NCBI GenBank assembly: GCA_030746295.1
Contig: JASLMY010000115.1
Coordinates: forward strand, 1-14,758
Length of the DNA stretch: 14,758 nt
Reading direction: 5' to 3'
Origin: Alphaproteobacteria bacterium
Lineage (GTDB): Bacteria > Pseudomonadota > Alphaproteobacteria > GCA-2731375
Positions within the stretch are counted from its first letter, which is position 1. Each line of letters starts with the position of its first letter. Both the position numbers and the translations under genes were made by a program. Below, in pieces: positions 7,275 through 13,995 of the stretch. Below the pieces are notes generated by a model. The model worked only from the letters and a program-made list of their open reading frames with translations. It ran no database searches and was not told the DNA's origin.

Positions 7275-7292
7275 GGCGCCGAATTCGGCGCC
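7275..7292 (+). promoter_or_regulatory. Perfect 18-bp palindrome / hairpin in leader of cytochrome b-ferredoxin gene
   Basis: GGCGCCGAATTCGGCGCC reads the same on both strands. As RNA it would fold with a 7-bp stem and an AATT loop. It lies in the 66-base gap between the SCO gene and the fused cytochrome b gene and abuts a second hairpin at 7293-7314. No T tract follows, so it does not look like a terminator. It could stabilise or segment the mRNA, or be a protein-binding dyad. Function is inferred. Confidence 0.5.
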
Positions 7293-7314
7293 GGTCGCCG
7301 TTGGGGAGGCGACC
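7293..7314 (+). promoter_or_regulatory. Hairpin overlapping the ribosome binding site of the cytochrome b-ferredoxin gene
   Basis: GGTCGCC (7293-7299) and GGCGACC (7308-7314) are exact inverted repeats with an eight-base loop, GTTGGGGA. The Shine-Dalgarno site GGGGAGG (7303-7309) lies half in the loop and half in the stem, and the stem ends at the base before the ATG at 7315. A folded stem would therefore hinder initiation. The strong site also decides the start at 7315 over an in-frame ATG at 7273. Confidence 0.5.
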
Positions 7315-8907
7315 ATGGAATACGTGAGGCGGCCGCTTCGCAGCCTATTCCTATGGCTCGAGGCCGGCCTCAACTACTGTTTCGGAACCAGGCTGAACCC
7401 CTTCGCGCAGCTCGGCGCGCTGGGCTTCTTCTTCTATTGGATCGTCGCCGTCAGCGGCATCTACATCTACGTCTTCTTCGACACCGGCATCTCCGAGGCC
7501 TACGACTCGATCGAGTACATGACCAACGAGCAGTGGTATCTGGCCGGCGTCATGCGCAGCCTGCACCGCTATGCCTCCGACGGCCTGATCGTGGTGATGC
7601 TGCTGCACATCGCCCGCGAGTTCGCGTTCGACCGCTACCGGGATTCGCGCTGGTTCACTTGGATCACCGGCGTGCCGATCCTGTGGCTCGTCTACGCCGC
7701 CGGGATCGGCGGCTATTGGCTGGTCTGGGACAAGCTGGCCCAATATATCGCCATCGCGACCACGGAATGGCTCGATTGGCTGCCGATCTTCGGCGAGTCG
7801 ATCGCGCGGAACTTCCTCTCGCCGGCGCATCTGGACGACCGCCTCTTCACCCTGTTGATCTTCCTGCACATCGCCGTGCCATTGATCCTGCTTCTCGTGC
7901 TCTGGATCCACCTGCAACGGATCGCCAAGGCCAAGTACAACCCGGACCGCTGGTTGGCGATCCCGACCTTCGTGGTCCTGATGCTGGTCTCGATCCTGAA
8001 GCCGGCGACGAGCCAAGGGCCGGCCGATCTCGCGACGGTGCCGGCGGAAGTCGGCCTCGACTGGTTCTACCTGGCGGCCTATCCCTTGCTCGACATCCTG
8101 TCCGCCGGCGAGGTCTGGGCCATCGCCTTCGTCCTGACGCTGGGGCTGATCCTGCTGCCCTTCCTGCCGCGCAAGCGCTTGGGGGCGCCGGCCGAGGTGG
8201 CCTTGGCCAGCTGCAACGGCTGCGGGCGCTGCGTTCTCGACTGTCCCTTCAACGCCATCTCGCTGCAACGGCGTAGCGACGGCCGGCCTTTCGAGATGGA
8301 GGCCAAGGTCGAGCCCAAGCTCTGTGTCTCCTGCGGCATCTGCGCCGGCGCCTGTCCGACCGCGATCCCCTTCCGCCGCGCCAGCGCGCTGGTGCCGGGG
8401 ATCGAGCTGCCCGACGAGACGATGCACGAGCTGCGCGAGCGCTGCCACAAGGAGGGCGAGGCGCTGTCTGGTCCTGCCAGAGTGTTGCTCTTCGGCTGCC
8501 GGAACGGCGCCGATGTCGACCGATTTCGCGGCGATGGCGTCGGTGTCGTCAGGCTGCCCTGCATCGGCATGCTGCCGCCGTCCTTCATCGACTACGTGCT
8601 GAGCCGCGGCGTTGCCGATGGCGTCGTCCTGGCCGGCTGCCGTGTCAATACCTGTCACCACCGGCGCGGCGTGATCTGGTCCGAGGCGCGGATCGCCGGC
8701 GAGCGGGACCCGCATCTGCGCGCCCGGGTACCGCGCGAGCGGTTGCTGACTTGTTGGGCTGCGGCGACCGACCGGCGCAAGGTCGAGCGCGAGCTGACCG
8801 AGTTCCGCGAGCGCCTGGCAGCGATGGCCGAGCGCCAAGACGACGCCGGCCCGCCGCCCGAGGCGGCACCTTCCGAGCCCATGCCGGTCGGAGGTGACGA
8901 TGACTAG
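7315..8907 (+). CDS. Cytochrome b (diheme) fused to 2[4Fe-4S] ferredoxin and MvhD-like domain
   Basis: A 530-residue three-part protein. Residues about 1-215 form a cytochrome b/b6-like four-helix core with two bis-His heme sites: H84 and H98 in one helix, H185 and H199 in another, both pairs 14 residues apart as in bc1/b6f cytochrome b. A further helix (about 262-284) leads to a bacterial-type ferredoxin with C300-x2-C-x2-C-x3-C310 and C337-x2-C-x2-C-x3-C347. The C-terminal part resembles MvhD, the [2Fe-2S] subunit linking hydrogenase to heterodisulfide reductase: LLFGCRNGAD (C395), VRLPCIGML (C416) and VLAGCRVNTCHH (C442, C447), with one Cys where typical MvhD has CxWC. An acidic Pro-rich tail ends it. 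The arrangement could move electrons between quinone, hemes and FeS centres, possibly to or from the adjacent NO-reductase-like enzyme. No Rieske protein or cytochrome c1 is nearby. GGGGAGG sets the start. Confidence 0.88.
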   Translation: MEYVRRPLRSLFLWLEAGLNYCFGTRLNPFAQLGALGFFFYWIVAVSGIYIYVFFDTGISEAYDSIEYMTNEQWYLAGVMRSLHRYASDGLIVVMLLHIAREFAFDRYRDSRWFTWITGVPILWLVYAAGIGGYWLVWDKLAQYIAIATTEWLDWLPIFGESIARNFLSPAHLDDRLFTLLIFLHIAVPLILLLVLWIHLQRIAKAKYNPDRWLAIPTFVVLMLVSILKPATSQGPADLATVPAEVGLDWFYLAAYPLLDILSAGEVWAIAFVLTLGLILLPFLPRKRLGAPAEVALASCNGCGRCVLDCPFNAISLQRRSDGRPFEMEAKVEPKLCVSCGICAGACPTAIPFRRASALVPGIELPDETMHELRERCHKEGEALSGPARVLLFGCRNGADVDRFRGDGVGVVRLPCIGMLPPSFIDYVLSRGVADGVVLAGCRVNTCHHRRGVIWSEARIAGERDPHLRARVPRERLLTCWAAATDRRKVERELTEFRERLAAMAERQDDAGPPPEAAPSEPMPVGGDDD

Positions 8908-9403
8908 CCTTGCTCGCTATCTCGGTCAGGGCCTCGCCTATCTGTTGCTGGGCCTGGCCATCGCCTATTTCTCGGACTCGCCGGTCTACACCCATTTCTC
9001 GCCCGAGATGGCACAGATCAAGCTCAACATCCTGCACGGCGCCAAGCCGGCCGGGAAATGCCGGCGCCGGACCGCGGCCGAGCTGGCCGAACTGGCACCC
9101 AACATGCGCAAGCCCTTCGACTGTCCGAGAGGTCGCTTGCCGGTGCAGCTCGAGCTCGAGATCGACGGCGAGCAGGTCTTCGCCGGTGCCCTGCCACCGA
9201 CCGGGATCGCCGGCGATGGTCCTTCGCGGGTCTATCGCCGTTTCACGGTTGCCCCCGGGCCGCATCGAATCGCCGTCCGCATGCGCGATACGGCGCGCGA
9301 GGATGGCTACGACTACGAGCGCGCCACCGAGGTGACGCTGATGCCGAAGCAGAATTTCGTCGTCGACTTCAAGGCGCAGGCCGGCGGCATCGTCTTCCGC
9401 TAG
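8900..9403 (+). CDS. Membrane-anchored periplasmic protein of unknown function, two cysteines
   Basis: A 167-residue protein with one N-terminal helix (about residues 9-24, LAYLLLGLAIAYF) and a periplasmic domain rich in beta-strand patterns (VQLELEIDGEQVF, RVYRRFTVAPGPHRIAVRMRD, FVVDFKAQAGGIVF). VAPGPHRIAV recalls PEGA-like or other immunoglobulin-like folds, but this is only a pattern. Two cysteines (C54 and C75) could form a disulfide or hold a metal. ATG at 8900 has GGAGG at 8889-8893; the GTG at 8894 is too close to that site. The gene overlaps the preceding fused cytochrome b gene by eight bases, so the two are translationally coupled and likely function together. I do not recognise a family. 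Confidence 0.8.
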   Translation: MTSLARYLGQGLAYLLLGLAIAYFSDSPVYTHFSPEMAQIKLNILHGAKPAGKCRRRTAAELAELAPNMRKPFDCPRGRLPVQLELEIDGEQVFAGALPPTGIAGDGPSRVYRRFTVAPGPHRIAVRMRDTAREDGYDYERATEVTLMPKQNFVVDFKAQAGGIVFR

Positions 9404-9438
9404 TGGCGACGTCTGACGGCGAGGTTGGGGAAAATGAA

Positions 9439-9834
9439 ATGGCGCTGATCGACTGGAGCGACAATTTCGAGACCGGGATCGAATCCCTCGACTTCGAGCA
9501 CCGCGAGATGATCGCGCTTCTGAACGAGCTCGCGGCGAGCATCTCGGCCGAGAGCACGAGGGACGCGATCTTGGACTTTCTGGGCGAGGTCTACGCCAAT
9601 ATCTCGGCCCATTTCGCGCTCGAGGAGCGGGTCATGCGGGAGAACCGCTACGCCGGCTATCAGGCCCACAAGGACGATCACGAGCGGCTGTTGGACGAGC
9701 TTCGCGAGATCATGGATCGCACCGAGACGGAGCCCGAAGCCGCCATCCGCGCGGCGCTTTCCGAGCAGTTGAAGCGTTGGTTCATGGTCCATTTCCACGA
9801 GCAGGACGCCCACCTGCACGGCCTTATGGCCTGA
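9439..9834 (+). CDS. Bacteriohemerythrin
   Basis: A 131-residue single-domain hemerythrin, a four-helix bundle with a non-heme di-iron site that binds O2 reversibly and, in some members, NO. All seven expected ligands are present: H21 (FEHREM), H58 and E62 (ISAHFALEE), H77 and H81 (QAHKDDHE), H118 and D123 (VHFHEQD). No signal peptide is seen, so it is cytoplasmic. Length and the opening MALIDWSDNFETGIESLDFEH are typical of bacteriohemerythrin. It lies 35 bases after the anchored protein on the same strand and closes the run. A role in buffering O2 or NO for the preceding respiratory enzyme, or in protecting cytoplasmic FeS centres, is plausible but inferred. The start is the ATG at 9439; a poor purine site (GGGGAAAATG) precedes it. 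Confidence 0.93.
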   Translation: MALIDWSDNFETGIESLDFEHREMIALLNELAASISAESTRDAILDFLGEVYANISAHFALEERVMRENRYAGYQAHKDDHERLLDELREIMDRTETEPEAAIRAALSEQLKRWFMVHFHEQDAHLHGLMA

Positions 9835-9956
9835 GGCTCTCTGCGTCAGGCGGTGACGCTCCGCCAGCTATCGTCGGTAGGCGTTTTCAATCGCGCTATA
9901 GCCACCTCACTTCCTGATCGAGAACCAGGCCGTCGGACGATGCCGATTTCCCGCGC
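9835..9956. other. Convergent intergenic region with weak hairpin
   Basis: This 122-base gap separates the two converging gene runs. GCGTCA (9843-9848) and TGACGC (9854-9859) are exact inverted repeats around GGCGG, and GGCGG/CCGCC (9849-9853, 9861-9865) gives a competing stem. No T tract follows on either strand, so a bidirectional terminator is possible but poorly supported. I see no gene or RNA here. Confidence 0.3.
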
Positions 9957-10667
9957 CTACTCCTTGGCCCAGGGCACGTCCTTGTGGACGAGGTTGAAGT
10001 GGCATTGGATGCAGGTCTTCTCGCCCCGCTGCTGGTGGCGTTTGATCTTGGCGAACCACTTGCTCTCGGTCTTGTGGCAGGTTTTGCACTTGGCACTGTT
10101 CTCCGCCATCATCTGCTTGCGCGCCTTGGTCGCCAACTCGATGCGCAGGCTCTCCCATGTCGGGATGTCGCGCAGACTGTTAGAGATCGAGTGGAACGGG
10201 CTCTCGCCGATCGTTCCTTCGTTCACGTAGAAGAACTTCCAGGTCAGGATTTCGCGAACGCTGTGTGGGTTATGACAGCCCAGGCAACCCGGCCTGACGT
10301 CTCGGTCGTTGTCGTAGTGGGCCGATTCCCGATACTCCTCGAAGGGATAGGCGTGACATTCGGCGCAGCCGACGGTGACGTTGAAGCTCCCGGGATCGAA
10401 GGCCTTGACGGGTTTGAAATCCTCGACCGATTCGCTCAAGGGGCCGGCGGGCTGGTACTCGGCGACGTCGACGAAAATCTCGTGACAGGAGGTGCAGATG
10501 CTGATTCTGTTGAAGCGGCCGTGACTCCAGCCGCCGACGGCGAGGACCACGATCAACAGAAACACACCGCAGACGGCCGATGCCCAGAGGGCGAGCTTCT
10601 TCATCGGCGTCGTCGCGATGATCGTGCCGATCTGCAGTTTGCTGGTCAGTTCACCAAGCTTCGACAT
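9957..10667 (-). CDS. NapC/NirT-like multiheme cytochrome c with five CxxCH motifs
   Basis: A 236-residue membrane-anchored c-type cytochrome. One N-terminal helix (about residues 25-46) is followed by a periplasmic domain with five heme-binding motifs: CTSCH (58-62), CAECH (101-105), CLGCH (128-132), CKTCH (194-198) and CIQCH (219-223). NapC/NirT/NrfH proteins usually hold four hemes and oxidise quinol for periplasmic reductases; five motifs in a protein of this size is closer to TorC/DorC-like or pentaheme variants. The start MSKLGELTSK at 10667 is chosen because the longer frame overlaps the preceding molybdoenzyme gene. The gene lies 29 bases downstream of the molybdopterin subunit and is last in the minus-strand operon, so it probably exchanges electrons with that enzyme or with a soluble partner. 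Its direction of electron flow is unknown. Confidence 0.88.
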   Translation of the reverse strand: MSKLGELTSKLQIGTIIATTPMKKLALWASAVCGVFLLIVVLAVGGWSHGRFNRISICTSCHEIFVDVAEYQPAGPLSESVEDFKPVKAFDPGSFNVTVGCAECHAYPFEEYRESAHYDNDRDVRPGCLGCHNPHSVREILTWKFFYVNEGTIGESPFHSISNSLRDIPTWESLRIELATKARKQMMAENSAKCKTCHKTESKWFAKIKRHQQRGEKTCIQCHFNLVHKDVPWAKE

Positions 10668-10696
10668 GCCGTCTCTGCCGCTCCGTTGTCCGACGC

Positions 10697-13057
10697 TCAA
10701 GCCTGGCCGAGAAGCTTCTTGTAGATCTCGAGGTGCTTGGCGTTGTTGGCCTCTACATCGCCGTACCTGTCGCCCGTCTTCGCCGGCAGAACGGTCACCA
10801 CGGTGTCGTTCCAGGCCTGCACGCCGCTTTGCGGGTCGATGTTGATCGGGATGATGTCGTTGGGATTGACGCCGGCATCCCGCCACCAGACGTTGTCGTC
10901 GATGTCGGCGTCTTCCTGCGACTTGGCCGGCAGCGAGATGCGTGCGTCCGCGTCGGCCTGGGCTACCCGCCCATAGGCGGTCCGTCCCACCGAGGTCGAA
11001 ATGCCGACGACACGCGGGTGAATGCCGTGGGTCAGCCAGGCCCGGGTGACCAGATAGCCGGCATCGCTGGTGACACGCACGAGCTCGCCGTCCTCGATCC
11101 CCAGCTCGCGTGCCCCCTGCCGGTTTATCCAGAGCGGGTTGGAGTGCCAGATCTCGGCGAGATATTTCAAGTTGGTCGTCATCGACAGCGTGTGGTAGGC
11201 GACCTTGAAGGTGGCCAGCACGAACTCACCGTCGACCAAGGCGGCATGGCGCGGATTGGCGCTCCAGGCCGGCGCGGCGAGCTCGATCTTGCCCGAGGGC
11301 GTCGGGAACCCCGATGCGATATGGGCGCCGTACTCCGCCTCGAGCGGCGCCCCCTTGCGGATGATCTGGCGAGTGTTGGTATCGATCTTGCCGTAGTTCG
11401 GCCAGACGCCTTTTCTGATCTTCTTGTACTTGCCCTTCAACGCCGGGGTCGCGGAGACTTCCTGCTTGACCCAGTCCTTAGCGTTCTTGAAGGCCCAGTA
11501 TTGCTTGATGCCGCGGCTGCCGTCAGGGTCGATGGTCTCGGCGATCTTCTTCAGCGTCTCGCGCGCATCCCTCGCCTTGCCGCGCGGCTTCACGGGCGGC
11601 AGCGTCATGCTCGCCCAGGGGTGCAGCGCGGTCGGACTGCTGGCCAGGTCGTGCCGCTCCACCGCCACCACGTCGGGCAGGATCATATCGGCCAGCTCCG
11701 CGCTCTCGCTCATGAAGGGGCTGAAGTCGACGAGGTAGGGTATCAGTTTCTCGTCCTTCAGGACCTCGCGCCACAGGCTCGCGGCCGGAGAGCTGTAGGC
11801 CGGATTGCTCATGTGGTTCAGCAGAACCGCTACCTTACGGGCCCCCGCCTTGACCTCGAAGGGGAAGGCGTAGTTGTAGTGCAGCTGCTTCGGCCCGCCG
11901 CCGGGTTGTTCCGGCGCCGGTGCCGGCGGCCGGACATCGAACTGCCGCGGTAGGCAATAGCCGCCCTCGATCTCGATGTTGCCGGTGATCGCGGCGAGCA
12001 GAAGACAGGCCGACTCCGCGTCGATGCCGTTGCGATGCAGACTGACGCCGTTGAGGCTGAAAATGGTCCCCGGCTTCGTCTTGGCGAACTCGACCGCGAT
12101 CTGTCGGAGGGCCTTTGCGGGCACCCCGCTCGCCTCTTCCGCCATCTCCGGCGTGAATTGCTTCAGATCCTCCGCCAGCCGGTCGCTGGAATAACTGGTC
12201 CACTCGTCAATGAAGGCCTTGTCCGCCAGCCCCGACCCCATGATCACGTTGGCCATGGCGAGCGCAATGATGCCGTCGCTGCCGGGGAAGACCGGGAACC
12301 ACTCGTCGCTGCGCCCGGCGGTGTTCGACATGCGCACCTCGAAGGTGACCATCTTCAGCCGGTTGTTGACGACGCCATCGGTCAGGCGCTGCGCCAGGGG
12401 CAAGGCCGTTTCCATGATATTGGCGCCGAAGTTCAGCACATATTTCGTCTTCTCGAAGTCGGGATACATGACCGGTACGCCGAGCGCCTGGCGCAGTGCG
12501 GCCTGCTTGGGGATGCAGCCGACGCCCGGGATTCGGCTGCGGATGACGGAGCCGGAACCGATGGCGTTCATGAAGCGCAGGCTGCCGCCGTCCTTGAAGC
12601 CGCCTTCGTTGAGGTGGATCGTGTCGGGGTCGTCGAGGGCGTCCGAGATCTTGCCCGCCACCTCGGCGATGGCCTCGTCCCAGCCGATCTCCAGCCACTT
12701 GCCCGAGCCGCGCGCGCCGACCCGCTTGCGCGGTGAGAGAATCCGGTCCGGATCGGAGGCGGCGAAAAAGGCCGACAGCCCCTTGGCGCAGAACTTGCCG
12801 CGGGTCGCGATATGGTCGGGATTGCCCTCGGTCTTCAGGATCTCGCCGTCCTCGGCAAAGCTGTAGCCGCCGTCGAAATAGGGGCACATGGTGCAGAGCA
12901 GCGCGTTCCGCTCGCGCGGATGGAAGGTTCGGATCTGGTGGAAGTCCTGGCCGCCGAGTTTCAGCTCCATGCCCTGGGTCAAGTGCGGATAGGTGGCGGC
13001 AGCGGCGGCCGCGCCGGCACCGAGGATCATGAAGTTGCGTCTGTGGACCTTCACCAT
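10697..13057 (-). CDS. Molybdopterin oxidoreductase catalytic subunit (DMSO reductase family, CISM type)
   Basis: A 786-residue molybdenum bis-MGD enzyme with an N-terminal twin-arginine signal (VHRRNFMILGAGAAAAAA), so the catalytic site is periplasmic. The FeS motif reads C55-x2-C58-x3-D62-x27-C90: the spacing is canonical but the third cysteine is Asp. C181 (IPGVGCIPKQAALRQ) is the best candidate Mo ligand from its place before the YPDFEKTKYVLNFGAN segment. The C-terminal dinucleotide-binding domain contains HSNPLWINRQGARELGI and ends with NPNDIIPINIDPQSGVQAWNDT. The overall pattern fits the broad PsrA/PhsA/TtrA/SoeA group; the substrate (a sulfur or arsenic oxyanion, or another) cannot be assigned. 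ATG at 13057 sits nine bases after GAGGGG; a GTG at 13063 is possible but too close to that site. It follows the NrfD gene by 13 bases. Confidence 0.9.
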   Translation of the reverse strand: MVKVHRRNFMILGAGAAAAAATYPHLTQGMELKLGGQDFHQIRTFHPRERNALLCTMCPYFDGGYSFAEDGEILKTEGNPDHIATRGKFCAKGLSAFFAASDPDRILSPRKRVGARGSGKWLEIGWDEAIAEVAGKISDALDDPDTIHLNEGGFKDGGSLRFMNAIGSGSVIRSRIPGVGCIPKQAALRQALGVPVMYPDFEKTKYVLNFGANIMETALPLAQRLTDGVVNNRLKMVTFEVRMSNTAGRSDEWFPVFPGSDGIIALAMANVIMGSGLADKAFIDEWTSYSSDRLAEDLKQFTPEMAEEASGVPAKALRQIAVEFAKTKPGTIFSLNGVSLHRNGIDAESACLLLAAITGNIEIEGGYCLPRQFDVRPPAPAPEQPGGGPKQLHYNYAFPFEVKAGARKVAVLLNHMSNPAYSSPAASLWREVLKDEKLIPYLVDFSPFMSESAELADMILPDVVAVERHDLASSPTALHPWASMTLPPVKPRGKARDARETLKKIAETIDPDGSRGIKQYWAFKNAKDWVKQEVSATPALKGKYKKIRKGVWPNYGKIDTNTRQIIRKGAPLEAEYGAHIASGFPTPSGKIELAAPAWSANPRHAALVDGEFVLATFKVAYHTLSMTTNLKYLAEIWHSNPLWINRQGARELGIEDGELVRVTSDAGYLVTRAWLTHGIHPRVVGISTSVGRTAYGRVAQADADARISLPAKSQEDADIDDNVWWRDAGVNPNDIIPINIDPQSGVQAWNDTVVTVLPAKTGDRYGDVEANNAKHLEIYKKLLGQA

Positions 13058-13070
13058 CGTCACTGTCCCC

Positions 13071-13979
13071 TCAATAGAAGGTCTGCATGTACTGGCCGCC
13101 CATGACCCACCAGATCCGCATCCCGTAGACGCCGAAGCAGACCATGTAGGCTGCCAACAGCACGAAGGTCTTCCGCCGCTTCAGGGGCGTGACGAGAATG
13201 AAGAACGGAATCAGCAGGCCGATCACCACCTCCATCCAGACATAGGGGAAGCGGAAGACGCCCATCAGCACCGCGTCGTGGGCCAGCGCCAGGCTGGCGC
13301 TGCCGTAGATCGACTGCAGGAATTCGAGGAACAGCAGGAAGGCATCGAAGACGAGGCCGTACATCATGTACTGGGCCATCTCGTTGATCAGCGCCCAGTC
13401 GATCCGCTTCTCGGGTGGCATCACCAGGTTCCTGAGCCAGAGGATCAGGATCAGGAGGCCGATGCCGGAGATGAAGGCGCCGGTCAGGAACAGCAGCGGC
13501 GCGAGCGCGGTGTGGTTCAGGAATCGTCCGGGGTTGAGCTCCATGACGACGCCCGTGTACCAGTGCGTCGACAGCGCCAGCACGATGGCGATGATGCCGA
13601 AGATCTTCGCCCAGGTGACGTTGTTCCTGAGGACGAAGAAGGTGTAGATGATCATCGAGATCGGATAGGTCAGGATCAGCACGGTGCCCCAGGACATCGG
13701 CCCCGTGGCATGCCAGTAGCCGGGCAGCAGCAGGTAGATGAAGCGCACCGGCTTGCCCAGATCCCAGATCAGCAGGATCGGCACCAGCAACAGCATGATG
13801 ATCGCCGTCACCGAGGCGGTCATCGCCAGCGGCTTGTAGCGCTGGATCCCGAAGACCCAGCCGAAGCTGGAAATCACGAACGAGCCGGCGCTGGCGCCGA
13901 CCAGCCAGAAGTAGATGGAGATCGAGGTTCCCCACGCGATGTGGTGGAAAACGTTTTGTATGACGACGCTGTCTTGCAC
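13071..13979 (-). CDS. NrfD/PsrC-family membrane subunit
   Basis: A 302-residue integral membrane protein with about eight or nine helices and no cofactor motif. It is the quinone-reacting subunit of CISM complexes. Family marks are IWDLGKPVRFIYLLLP (71-86, with D73 and R79 at the likely quinone side), GPMSWGTVLIL (93-103) and MELNPGRFLNHTALAPLLFLTGA. The only suitable start is the GTG at 13979, with a weak ribosome site; the gene begins 16 bases after the ferredoxin subunit stop and may depend on coupling. The stop is 13 bases before the molybdopterin subunit start. Together with its neighbours it should connect the quinone pool to the periplasmic molybdoenzyme through the four-cluster ferredoxin subunit. 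Confidence 0.92.
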   Translation of the reverse strand: MQDSVVIQNVFHHIAWGTSISIYFWLVGASAGSFVISSFGWVFGIQRYKPLAMTASVTAIIMLLLVPILLIWDLGKPVRFIYLLLPGYWHATGPMSWGTVLILTYPISMIIYTFFVLRNNVTWAKIFGIIAIVLALSTHWYTGVVMELNPGRFLNHTALAPLLFLTGAFISGIGLLILILWLRNLVMPPEKRIDWALINEMAQYMMYGLVFDAFLLFLEFLQSIYGSASLALAHDAVLMGVFRFPYVWMEVVIGLLIPFFILVTPLKRRKTFVLLAAYMVCFGVYGMRIWWVMGGQYMQTFY

Positions 13980-13995
13980 GGGTCAGGCGTCCGAT

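Noticed and set aside
7273..7314. Upstream in-frame ATG at 7273 as start of the cytochrome b fusion
   Set aside because: It has no ribosome site, its codons run through the palindrome, and GGGGAGG is well spaced for 7315.
7351..8838. 495-residue open frame on the minus strand opposite the cytochrome b fusion
   Set aside because: It has a low-complexity Asp/Arg/Gln/Gly-rich translation typical of an antisense shadow in high-GC DNA, and the sense strand encodes clear domains.
10668..10886. N-terminal extension of the pentaheme cytochrome frame
   Set aside because: It overlaps the end of the molybdopterin subunit gene and has an Arg-rich shadow composition; MSKLGELTSK at 10667 is followed closely by the membrane anchor.
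10733..11953. 406-residue plus-strand open frame opposite the molybdoenzyme gene
   Set aside because: It is an antisense shadow without domain motifs; the minus strand holds the conserved enzyme.
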